From Monomorium pharaonis (Eukaryota; Arthropoda; Insecta; Hymenoptera; Formicidae): a DNA stretch of 64,000 nt. The first letter of the stretch is position 1. Each line of letters starts with the position of its first letter. The stretch spans positions 7,269,001-7,333,000 of the forward strand of contig NC_050475.1 in the NCBI RefSeq assembly GCF_013373865.1, given 5' to 3'. The notes below the pieces were generated by a model. It saw only the letters and a list, made by a program, of their open reading frames with translations, was not told the origin of the DNA and made no database searches. Shown piece by piece: positions 1-10,786 of the stretch. The translations under genes were made by a program, and so were the position numbers.

Positions 1-555
1 CCCCGGGGGCTCTCTTTAATTTTTCCGTCGTTTCCGACATAACGGAGACGTCCCGGGCATAAAAGTGGCCGGCCTCCTCATAATTCCAGATAATTTAAGG
101 TCGACGGCGTTGATGAGTTCTACCTACGGGCGACGCGAGAGCGATTTCTGACAAGACGCTGCGCTGCTGTCTCAATATCCCCCAAGGCGGAAATGAAAAG
201 CTGCGTCTCTTAATTTAAAATATCACGAATTCTTCTAACTTGTGTGTCCGTCCACTTAATTAAATGTGCGTGTTTAGAGAATTATATATTTTTAAGGTAT
301 CTTAAATAGCTCGAGAAGAGCGAGATGTACGAAAAGCTCGAAGCGAACGAATCAGATTGAAATTTGCAAAGTCTACTATAAATGTGAAATTCAAAGTAGA
401 CTTTACGAATCACGTACAAGTATTTCGTACAACTATTTCGTATCTCTTTAGTACACAGAAAAAAATAGTATCAAACTAAAACTAATTTGCTTGTATATGA
501 AACAATGATAAAGTTGTTTGTATAATTTCATCTTTTTTAAAGAATTTAATAAACT

Positions 556-594
556 CAAGTTTTAGTAAAAAATTATATTTTTTACTAAAACTTG
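556..594. repeat. Perfect 17-bp inverted repeat (hairpin)
   Basis: Two arms (556-572 and 578-594) are exact reverse complements around a 5-base loop. Part of the arm (ACTAAAACTTGTT) is repeated directly just downstream at 599-611. It lies in AT-rich intron 3 and may be the core of a degraded palindromic element. Confidence 0.75.
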
Positions 595-1899
595 TTGTAC
601 TAAAACTTGTTATACAATAATCATCCGAAGAGCACTATGTATATAACTTTGATGATAATAATATTTTTAAAAAATTCTAATTCTTGGTTTAAAAATCATT
701 ATTTCTTTTATCCGATATTTTTTATCAATTTATAAAAATTATTATTGAATAATAAGAATATGTCTTTCTTGATGAAAGAAAATTTCTTCATGTAAAAGCA
801 AATTATGTTTGTTTAACGCTATATAATCCCATTTCAATATTCAGTATTATTCGAAAATAAAGATATTCTTAAAACAAAAAAAAAATGTTTTGTGTAATTT
901 TTTAAGTTATGATTTTGCTGTACAATTGTTAAGAAAAATTGCAGAAATGAAAAAAGTATAGAAATAAAATATATAATATTTTACACCTACATATAAAATA
1001 TATAAAGAACATACGACATGTAATATTAATCTTCTGTATATAAAACAAAAGTGAGTCTTCGTGGCTTCTGAGATCTCGGGCTCCCGTGATAAATCAACAT
1101 CTTCATCTCGTTAAAGGCGCTGAGAGGGATAAGGGTGTAGGCACAGCCAAGAAAGGGGTTGGCTCTCGCTCACCATCACTAATTACTTTAGTTATCCCCC
1201 TTTAACCCTCGACGTTCCTCTTAAACCCACCCTTGTCATAAACTGTAGTGAAGCCTCGAACCTGTGTGAAACGGCACCTCGTCCTCTCTCATCCATCCCT
1301 TCCCCCCTCCCCCTCCAGCCGCTTCCCTCCACCCGCTGTATCCTACCGCCCCTCAAAGTACCAGATTACCCTTGGAAAAGCTTTATTATTATCATCCACC
1401 CGTGGCACCGCAAGTCCTTAATTAAATTCGAGAAAAGATTCATGGGTCCAGTACGGAGGATTCGAAGTGCAATAATTCGAGGTCATTTTCAAAACCTAAC
1501 TGGCATGCACTTTGGAAAACATATTATCCCCGGAAACTATGAAAAAACGTAACGTTTAACAAAAACCAGTCGCCAGAAAAACAAAAGAAAAATTTATTGC
1601 GCCGTTAATTAAAAAATCTGGAACTTTGGGAAAATTATAATTGATATTGATAAAGATATTTCTTGGAACTTACGGAGCTTTGCAAATAATCTGTCTTGCA
1701 AAGGACGCGATACGGGGCGAACGGTGACGATAACAATGCCACTTCGACACGCATCCGACACGTCGATAGCTCGATAACTTAGATGGCAATACCGAGACGG
1801 AAGTTCCGATAGCGGTATTATCGCTCTCGCACTCGGTACATTAAGGGAGACGTGAAATTCGGCATCTGCTACCAACACTTCGCCGCTATTAAGAGACAT

Positions 1900-1901
<2 letters not shown>

Positions 1902-1931
<30 letters not shown>
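1902..1931 (+). repeat. (GA)n microsatellite
   Basis: An uninterrupted GA dinucleotide run in dbx intron 3. Open frames through it encode only Arg/Glu or Ser/Leu repeats. Confidence 0.95.
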
Positions 1932-1933
<2 letters not shown>

Positions 1934-3437
1934 AGGAGAAGGAGAGTACGGGCAAGAAAGCGAAGACAGAGCGAAGGGCAGAGAGAAAGAACTATCATTG
2001 GACAATAATCGCTTTTATGGGTGTTCGTGTGGCGAACCGTGATATTAGATAGCCAACCGGAACGAGTGCGCAGAATCGCAGTTCTCAAATCGCAGGAACT
2101 CTCTCTCGGGCCCGGAAACACCCTCTAATAAAGTTGGGAAAAGTTTCCCCCTCCTCCCCCCCCCTCGCGCGCGCGATAAAAAGTAATGTTAGAGATATTG
2201 CGGGTGCGTTCAGTTGGAGTTCAATTGCTTTTAACGACGGGGATCACGTTCGATATGTACTTACGAAGCTGAATCGCATCGCGGCGACGAAGTATCATTT
2301 CATTGGAATCGAGCAATCGAAATTGCCGTTTCGTTTCCCGGTACCACTTTTGACGAGATTATTTGTTCCGGAATCGAAGGGCCGTAATCTCGTTTTGCGA
2401 CGCTTCGCGTTTGGCGTACGACGTAAAAAGAAAATCCTTCGAAATTAATTATGTTCGTACGGAGCGGAAGGAAAGACGAGAGTGGAAGAGAGAAAGAAAA
2501 ACATTACTGATGCACCGTAAATGTAAGAGTCCTTGAAAGAAAAAAGAAAATGGATGTTTCAGCGTCCGCGACACATGCAGCACGTTAAAACGTTATCGTA
2601 TATGATTTAATAATCCGGCGCAACAAATTCTCGCATCCGTAGATATTATTCGTCGCGAATACCCGCTGGATTCTTATCACGTTGTTCGCGATCACTCAAC
2701 GACGGCGAGGGAGAAGCGGCGGCCGGAAGGAGGGCGCAAAATCAGCTTTTGTATGCGGATTGCGGAACCGCAAGAAACGTCAATTCACTCTCTTCTTGGC
2801 TCTTCCTCCTCCCCTCCCCCCCCCCCCCGGGCTTTCCGTGTACATACGCCGCCGGTCTCCATGTGTATGTATGCGCGCTTGATCCTTAGATTTTCTCGTA
2901 AAACCAGCGACAGAGTGAGCCTCGACCAATGGCGGTGGAAGCATGGCGCTCGAGGTGTGAATTATACATGAGGATATATCCCTACACAGTCCTCTCCGCC
3001 GTGTATCCCTTCCTCGCGCACCGCGCCCCGTTGTCTTTCTTGCCCTCTCGCTCTCTCTCTCTCGCAGATATTCACCGCGACCACCATTCATCCGACTAGA
3101 AACCACTCTTGTTTGTCCGACCTTCTCACGCCCGCCGGTAACATCTCGATCTCAAAACGATAATTATATTTGTAACTTAAAAATATTTCAATTTGAACAA
3201 CGAGTCAATTTTATTCGGGAAATTTATTCCGTCTGGATTTCCTTGAAATTCTCATTTTAGACGATTTTTAATATGTTATGATAGATTTATAATCTGAAAT
3301 TTCTGTCGGGATTCAAAATAGAATTCTGTTTAATTTTATGTGTTATTTTATGTATAATTGAAGAAAAATATTTGAAGAAGTAGAATACGCGCGCGTATGT
3401 AAAATGTATGTACATTAAAATGTACACGAAACATAAG

Positions 3438-3911
3438 GGATGCTCGCCAATGCTGATATACTAATTTGTTTTTTAATAGTATTTCTTAAGCAAAAACTAA
3501 AAGAGTATAATTTTGGAAACATAAATGTAAAACCTAGAAAGTGTCTTCTATCAGGTGGTGTAACAGTTTTTATAATGCTGTTTCATATTTTATTATAATT
3601 AATGCAACGTAATAAAAAAATTAACTGATTCTGAGAAATTGGGCTCCAAAACTGATTTACAAGTTAATGCATACGAGAATTCCTAGAAGCTTTCCACTTC
3701 GATGTACATAAAACATTTTTTCATCGATAATACAAATATTTTATACCGTTCTGCAAGATGCAACATGTAGCGTGAATGAATATATAAATTAGATTTTTGA
3801 TTCTTTAGTTATCTAAGCAGATCATGTTTTTATTAGTATCAATACGGTGCAACGTTTAGAAATAAAGGAATGCCGTTTCAGATCTGTACCAGTATTGGCG
3901 ATCTTCCTCCA
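3438..3911. mobile_element. Non-autonomous terminal-inverted-repeat element, copy A
   Basis: The left end CGCCAATGCTGATATAC (3445-3461) and the right end GTACCAGTATTGGCG (3886-3900) are imperfect inverted repeats. The interior aligns along most of its length with 41401-42019, including shared runs around the left AAGCAAAAACTAAA, the middle CAGTTTTTATAAT and the right AGTATTGGCGA. No open frame is present, so it is a non-autonomous DNA transposon copy. It is about 145 bases shorter than copy B. The superfamily is not recognised. Confidence 0.7.
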
Positions 3912-4020
3912 CATATAAAAATACACGGTATGTAAAGTTACAAATAAAATATGAAATAAAATCTTATCTGTCCCGAAATCTGACATGAATTATGTGTATA
4001 CCGTCTAAAATAGATTTGGA

Positions 4021-4139
4021 CTGCGTTCGGAAATGTCACCCGAGTGCTCTTGAGTATCATTCTATCCTTGTCTCACATTCAACGAACAACAATGATAGAA
4101 TGATATCCGAGAGCATTCAGGTGATGTTTCCGAACGCAG
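4021..4139. mobile_element. Palindromic MITE-like element with 46-bp arms
   Basis: Arms 4021-4066 and 4094-4139 start and end CTGCGTTCGG/CCGAACGCAG and pair at 39 of 46 positions around a 27-base loop. All seven mismatches are transitions. No coding capacity. A transcript of either strand would fold into a long hairpin. The structure is typical of miniature inverted-repeat transposable elements, but a hairpin RNA gene cannot be excluded. Confidence 0.75.
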
Positions 4140-6670
4140 CCCTACAAGTAATATCCGTTAAAATTAAAATAGCTTTACAATTCTTTTATAATAATTATAT
4201 AAATAAACTTCTTTATAATAAATTTTTATCATTTTTTCCATCATTCGTTCAATTAAATATTGCTTCCTGTTTATTCAATCTTGCTCCATGTTAGTAATAT
4301 TAGATAATTATATAATTTATAAATCACCAATTATAAAATTAAAAAAATTTAAATAATTGACTAGTTTATTATCAATGTTATCATTCGCATTTTATTAATT
4401 TTTTAAAATCAAACCTGTTAAATATACTTTTTCACTTTTTACAAATATCTATGACATTGCTTTTATCATGATTTTTCCATCGTTTCTCTTTTTCCTCCGT
4501 TTATACAAACATTATTTTCCGTTTATACAAAAGGTACATAATTTATAAAATTTTAAAAACACAAGTGGCTCAAAAAATAGTCTTCAAGTTATAAATCTAT
4601 ATTCTTATAATATCTACATTCTTAACTTTATTCTTTTGTACGAAATTATTCCATCTTTCCCTTCGATCAAAAATAGGAACAATCTGAGAATTAAGCAATA
4701 ATTCCCCCCCCCCCTTCCCTTAGTGCATATTCCAGGGCAAACTTAATTACCTTGGCTAGAGCTGCGTACCTTCGAGTATCGACTTGCAAGCGTGCGTTTT
4801 ACATATAGATATGTGCATCGCGGGCAGATCACGGCGCGGTATCGACGTATCGCGTTGACGTACACGAAGAAAGAGCGAGCGCGGCTTGCTGTGTGTACGT
4901 GTGTACGTGCAACAGAGGTAGGGAGCTACATAATATCCTGACGGTACGGGGTTAATCGGGCGATGCCAGTTCATTAGTCGCGCACATAGGTGTACGCGAC
5001 GTACAGCGCGCGCCCGCCGCTGCTACATGTGAGACCGCTCGGCGTGACGCTAATGGAACTAAACGATATCCGGAAATGGCGCGTCGTGAGTTAGTTTCAT
5101 TCGATTTCATGAGCGTGGCCCGGGTCGTTTTCAGCGAACGCGCGAATGTCCGTGGATGTTGCCGGCAGCCGAGCGCCGGCCATCGAGGTTTTTATTCCAA
5201 TTCCCGCGCGTCGCCCAAATCGTCCGTATTTGAATAAACGAATGAACGAACGGTAAGCGTTTATTGACGTTCCGCGGGGGCAAGCTCCAAAAGATAATAG
5301 GAAACAGGAGCGAGCAGAAAAATACACTTTCATGAAACTTACCTAAAGCTAAATAGAATGTTGTAAAATAGAACGTCTCTGAGAAATAAAATAGAGGGTA
5401 CCTTTATTTTTTTTTTAGTTTATTTAAGACATTCCAGAGCGCGAAAAATTTGGGGGGGAAATTGTTTTAGACAAAACTACTGTATACATTTTTCTATGTT
5501 TTTTTGTTTATATTTAGTAAATATTTACAATTTTGATACTAAACGTTTATTAATTTTTTATTGTGTAAATTTAAAAATAAATTATACATTTTTCCAGTTG
5601 CCTGACATTTTAACATGGCTAAATGTTTATTAGTTTTTATGTTACGTCAATTTAATGAAAACAAACATTTTTCAAGTTAGCTGACACGATTTTTCAGAAA
5701 CTATTAAAGCTATCGACTATATTTGTAAAACACATGTCTGTTTATTGCTTGTAAACTTTGATAATTACGATCTAGCAATTAATTATTTTTTCATAAATGT
5801 TAAAATTAGTCAATTTTGTTAAAAATTGATGATTTTTAAAACCGTGCCATATTAATAATTCCCCATGTTTTTCTTTAATCCTAATTCAGGTAATAAACAT
5901 AAACTTTACATGTGTAAGTATACGAAGTCGATAATTAGTTTCCGAAAAAATTATGTCAACCACCTTGCAAAATGTTTTAAAATTTACGTAACATAAAAGA
6001 TAATAAACATTTAGCCATACTAAAATTTATAGATATCTGTTCAATATGCAGCTGTATATTAGTGTAGAAGAATTCAGTAGTTTCTTTTAAAAAATACACT
6101 CTGGATTATAATACTCCCTTAAAAAGCAATCATAATTATTACTTTGTAATAGCAACAGATACGTAATGCCATATATAATGTCCAATCTATATTTTCTACA
6201 ATGCTGAATTAACGCAAAATTAAATATTTGTCGTACAACTACGAGATCAACTTTAGCAGCGAAAGACGCAAGCGACGTTTCCACCGACGGCTCTTTCACG
6301 ATTAGAATAATTAATCGCGAAGTCAATTACGCAGAGAGTTAATTACGCGAAACGGCGTATTATTATTATTATTATACCGAGACTTAATGTGCTAACGGCT
6401 GCCCGATCGTTCTTGAAATCGGCGCGTCCCGGTCGCGCAATTAGGCGAGAGAGACCGGCACATCGCACACGTCGCTCACTCCGTATCGTGCTCACACGGT
6501 AACCTACTCGGTAGACGATTTTGCATCCGACAAAACCGAGCATTAGTCTCTATCAACCTGTCCCGAATGGAGCGGCGGCGGTGGCGGCGGGACTGAATTC
6601 GCTTCAGCGCCGAGAGACTCGCACTTCGTTAGAGCGACAATTAGTGCCCTAATAACGTCATTAAGCACAG

Positions 6671-6674
6671 TATA

Positions 6675-6712
<38 letters not shown>
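6671..6712. repeat. (TA)n microsatellite
   Basis: About 20 TA units with one G interruption, in dbx intron 3. Confidence 0.95.
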
Positions 6713-6713
<1 letters not shown>

Positions 6714-7378
6714 GTATTCGCGCCGTGGCACCACCTTCCCGTCTTGCACGCGCCTAACTGCCCGATTATGCCCAGTTATCAGTGGGATTATCTCTCGCGC
6801 CGGAAGAGAGATCTTGAGAGAGCGAGAGGATCTCTATCTCTTTCAAGAGAGCTCTTCCTCGTCGACCTAATTATCTGGAAGTCGCGCGATATCTTGCGTA
6901 ATCGTATTTAAGACTGAACTCACGGAGATCGTGATAAAAGATTGGGACAAATGCAATTGTATCTATTAATATGATAAATAAATTGTGCCGCATAAAAAAA
7001 AATCTCGAAAGGGTAATTGGAAATGAATACAATTGAATTTAAAATTGATCCTCGCGGAATTTCTTTAACTGCAAAATAAATTATATATAAAATATGAAAC
7101 GATGACGTAAGAGAAGGGACCGATAATAGACGCAGTTACCTTAACGGCGGTTCATTGTCTATTAATGCTGAAATAGCTTCTTTTCGTTAGAGCTACGTTA
7201 GCGAATTTCCCGGTTTAATTACCCCCGGTTTAGATTAGCACGTTTGCGCTCGAACTATATACTATTGCGCCGAGGAGATCATTAAGCACCGGGATTAAAC
7301 ACCGTGTGCCGTCTCTAATGCTCACGGCGCAGCCTCTCGATTGTAATACAACGCGAGCACATCCGCCTATCATCGCGC

Positions 7379-7386
7379 ATGCAAAT
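7379..7386 (+). promoter_or_regulatory. Octamer ATGCAAAT (POU-type site)
   Basis: A perfect octamer, the consensus for POU-domain factors, lies 428 bases beyond exon 3 in the last intron. It sits within a CpG-rich, repeat-poor stretch (about 7100-7790) that also has several TAAT and ATGCAA-like cores. An 8-base match is expected by chance about once per 30 kb counting both strands, so this is only suggestive of a neural enhancer. Confidence 0.25.
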
Positions 7387-7813
7387 CTGCCTGCATATGA
7401 CATGCCTGATGCGATTATCGAGAGCGAGGATTCTGGATCACAAGGAATCGAATTATGCGCTTCGATGCGCGCTATAATTGATATGCAATTGATTTCCGCG
7501 CGCAGAGGGCGGCGCGAGAAGAAGATAAATAATCGCGCTTCACCCCTCCCTTCCCTCGCAAAATTATAAACCTGTCGAAGTTGCAAACGTAAAAATAAAT
7601 TAAATCGCGGTTTCACGATTAAACCGCGAATACCGCGAAATACAAATGTGAATAAGCGACTTATGTGGGTGCAATCGTACATTTTAATTGTTATTCTCGA
7701 GTACTCGATCGTCCGAATTATACTCGACGAATATTGAAAATTGATTCGGCTTCTCGAGTGTTCCGATATAAAAAGAATTGCTTTTTTTCTACACGATGGA
7801 GTTATCCACTTAC

Positions 7814-8094
7814 CTGTGAATCCTTGAGACCCAGCTTCTCAGCGAGTTTTTTGCGATCCGGCTTGCTGATGTACTTTTGTATCTGGAACCTCTTCTCGAG
7901 TCCACGTCGCTGAAGATCCGAGAAAACCGCTCTCCTCATCATCCCCCGGCGTGGCTTTCCGCGCGCGTTCGTCGCCCACGGAAAGACCAGGCCAGTCCCG
8001 GAAAAGTCGCCGATGCTGCCCTGGATGGTCCCCGGGAACACGGCACCGCCACCGGGCGTGCCAGGATGATGGGTTCCGGTCCCGGAGCCACCGA
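7814..8094 (-). CDS. dbx: dbx coding exon 3 (start of the homeodomain, residues 1-44)
   Basis: The exon follows acceptor TTAACAG, completes a Val codon with the last base of exon 2, and ends CACAG before a near-consensus donor GTAAGT at 7813. It encodes residues 377-470 of the joined protein: a Gly/Thr/Pro-rich lead, then the homeodomain from about residue 427. Visible homeodomain anchors are R5, F8, L16, F20, Y25, R31, L34 and L40. The segments RRAVFSDLQ, QKYISKPDRKKLAEKLGLKD and SQ match the Dbx class. They differ from the related H2.0/Hlx class, which as I recall it has a different sequence before the final Gln. The exon stops after residue 44 (Q), a classic homeodomain intron site. Helix 3 with W48, F49, N51 and R53 must be on the next exon, which I could not find in 1-7813, so the gene is partial in this window. 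Confidence 0.95.
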
Positions 8095-10576
8095 CTGTTA
8101 ACATGAAGCACACAACACGTTGATATGCAATTTTATTGAATTTATTGTAGCACTACTTTGATTTTGTATTTGTATTTGTATATTATAATCAGTTCGTTTG
8201 AGAAAAAAAAAACATCGCAATATGGATAAAGAAAATTTAGAGATAAATTACAAAGAAAGAAATATTTATATTTAATAGAATTATGTACAATATGGTTTAA
8301 TAAAGAAAAGCTTTAAAGGAAAAGTCACTAATTCTTGTAGCGTTCTTGTTTGATACAACTCTTAATTCTCAGAAAAGTTCTATTACAATTTTGAAAAGTT
8401 CAAGATAAAGTTGCGAGCGAAAACTATTCTGATGTTGCTTGATGAACATGTTGTAATAGAAACATGAAAATATCGTATAGATTTTTTATTTCGTTTATTA
8501 CATATACTATTGGCATTTCCTAGAAATTATCAAACAATTTCTTTGAAAATTAAAGTTGATATAATAATTTTATAATCAAATGTTGAATCTATTATATCGC
8601 AGAAAAATTAAATAATTAAAAATCAAGGAGATTGTTGAGCATATATTGTATTTAGACAATTTTAACTTTGAATCTATATATAACATTGTAAAAAACCATT
8701 GTTGTACTATAAATTTTGGTAAAAATTGTATTTTTGCTAATTTTCCCTCATATTAATTTTACTATTTTGAATTTTTTTGAAATTTAATTTTTAGTGACTT
8801 GTTAAAATTTCTAAGTTTAAATAAAAAATTATCAAATGTTCAAAAATTAGATTGTTTGTGGACCTCAACCATTAATTTTTGGATCAATTTAATTTCTATA
8901 ATCCATCCAACTTCCTTTTATGTTAATTACAATACTTTATTAATTTTAATTTTCTTTTTTTTTTTGAAGGTTAAAAGTTATAATAATATATTTCATTTTA
9001 TTGGAATAAAACTTTTAAACATATATCTTTATGGAGCAAAATATATTAAAGTAGTTCTTCTTTTTACCATTTTAATTTTTAATTTTAAAAAATTTTGAAT
9101 AATAAAACACTGTGAAAATTCAGTATAAAAAAACTACGAGTTTTATTGTATTCCTTGAATTTAAAAAACTTATTTTTCAAATTTACGTTTAAAACAGTGT
9201 AATTTTCAAATTTTGAATAATAGAACACTGTGAAAATTCAGTATAAAAAAACTACGAGTTTTATTGTATTCCTTGAATTTAAAAAACTTATTTTTCAAAT
9301 TTACGTTTAAAACAGTGTAATTTTCAAAAAAAAAATTGAAAAAAAATACTACGAATGGAGAATCCTATTTGACAATTGCCAATTTTAAAGATTTTTACAA
9401 ACATAGTAATTAACCTACAAAATAAAAATCAAGTTTCTCTTTTTATTTCGGGTCTTCCGAATATTTTTTAAGCTTATCAAAAAAATTGAAAATTAGCTTA
9501 TTAACAAGTTTTGAAGCGTATCGAGCAAGAAGGTGAGGCGAGGGAGTGCGAAACACGCGTAAAAACAAAAAAAATACATTCGGTTCAAACTTCGCGTTGC
9601 CCGCGCGCGGAGCGGGACGCACAATTCGCTCGATAGCGATTGTATCAAAGTCATCTAATAACAGATCGGGCAATTGAATCTCCAGATCGTGTCTGCGCGA
9701 TATTGCCAAGCTGAGCATGATGGTATTATCTGCACCGATGATATTTGCACGCACTTGTTGCATGCGTGCATTTTGCCTTGTGGCGGAGCATGTACATAAT
9801 ATGGTAGTGCTTTCACTGCACTTCATATGCACTCCATGTCCCATACGAGCCTACCTATAACAAGATATTCGATAAACCCCCGGCGTGTGTGCGCGGCCCC
9901 CGCGCACGTGGCCGCGCGCGCGCTCGCTCTGCCTGGCGCCATATGCGGAAGTTTCGGTTTTAAACGTTCGCCGGGCCCGTGTGCCTCCGCGTCTACCGTC
10001 CGTCCACACTTGTTTATTAACGGCACACGTGGGGTAACGCGACTACAAAGTAATAAATACCAATGCGAAACTCGCGAATATCAATATACGCGTTGCGCGT
10101 GACATTTATGCGCGCGCGCGCGTGTGCGTGCGTGTATGTTGCGTGTCGATTTGAAAATATTTTAGTTGTTCAAAAATAATACATGCAACAATTGTAATGT
10201 ACTAAAAAACATTTTTTTCTTTTTCTACAAAAAAAAAAGGAGAAAGAGACTTCCAGTAAGAGTTCACTATGCTGAGAGCTAATGACATCTTTTATTCCTC
10301 TACTCAACTCTACTGTATCAGTAGACTAATAAAAAATGGCGTCGCGCCAAAATCGTATTTAAAAGTAAAGTTATGAAAGTTCAATGAATCAAAATATTCA
10401 AACTAAATTTTGTTTTTGGAGCTTAAACGTTTTAAATCATTAAAATTGTGTAATATCACACTCGCGATATGTACCTCTTCTCCAAAAAGTTGGACGTGAA
10501 AGGGGTAAGCTGAGCTCGTGCTACCCCGTGCTGTCTGCGCGCCGTGGTAGTTCGTGTAATTATGCAAGTTTCTTAC
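8095..10576 (-). other. dbx intron 2
   Basis: Bounded by donor GTAAGA (10576) and acceptor TTAACAG (8095), phase 1. Mostly AT-rich between 8100 and 9440, with a 118-bp tandem duplication at 9093-9328. It becomes CpG-rich at 9590-10140, including a GC/GT alternating run around 10107-10138. An open frame on the gene strand at 9844-9443 shows no family resemblance and I treat it as chance. Confidence 0.85.
9093..9328. repeat. 118-bp tandem duplication
   Basis: Two adjacent copies (9093-9210 and 9211-9328) are identical apart from one base (AATAAAACAC versus AATAGAACAC). Each copy carries ACACTGTGAAAATT near its start and AACAGTGTAATTTT near its end, a loose inverted pair. The near identity means the duplication is recent. 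It lies inside dbx intron 2. Confidence 0.9.
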
Positions 10577-10786
10577 CTGTCAAGTATGGACCCCTGTAGA
10601 ACAGTTGTTGCAGCGTGTGATGAGCGTTCGGTGGTAGGTGTCGTTGAGGAGGTTGATGGCTCGGCCTGTGATAAGGATGATAAGCCGCCGGCCTCGCGAT
10701 CGGCTTGGCGATATTGTAGCCGGCCGAGTTTTGCAGATTCTGCAAAAAGGCCGGTATCGCTTCCGGCGGGAGTCCTTGAAAGTTAT
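10577..10786 (-). CDS. dbx: dbx coding exon 2 (Pro/His-rich linker)
   Basis: This 210-base internal exon follows acceptor TGTATGTGCAG and ends ACAG before donor GTAAGA at 10576. The single base left over from exon 1 completes an Asp codon, and the frame then reads NFQGLPPEAIPAFLQNLQNS, followed by a Pro/His/Gln/Tyr-rich stretch ending FYRGPYLT. These are residues 307-376 of the joined protein. It has no catalytic or folded domain that I recognise. It is a linker between the eh1 repression motif and the homeodomain, as expected in Dbx proteins. Entry and exit are both phase 1, so skipping this exon would keep the reading frame open and remove the linker only. Other strands and frames here are shadows. 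Confidence 0.9.

Larger units (their letters stand above)
1..7813 (-). other. dbx intron 3, partial (beginning of the last visible intron)
   Basis: This interval follows the exon 3 donor and runs off the window. I searched its minus strand for the expected homeodomain helix 3 (K-I-W-F-Q-N-R-R) and found none, so the 3' exon lies outside. It holds a 17-bp perfect hairpin (556-594), a terminal-inverted-repeat element (3438-3911) and a palindromic element (4021-4139). CpG-rich, low-repeat stretches at 4740-5340, 6240-6910 and 7100-7790 could be regulatory. 5340-6240 and most of the first kilobase are AT-rich with nothing recognisable. Confidence 0.75.

Noticed and set aside
1321..1380. Minus-strand V-I-W-Y-F reading, a possible homeodomain helix 3 exon
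   Set aside because: The expected residues (K-I-W-F-Q-N-R-R) do not follow, so it is not the missing dbx exon.
9443..9844. 133-codon minus-strand open frame inside dbx intron 2
   Set aside because: Flanking splice sites join exons 2 and 3 perfectly without it, and it resembles no known protein.
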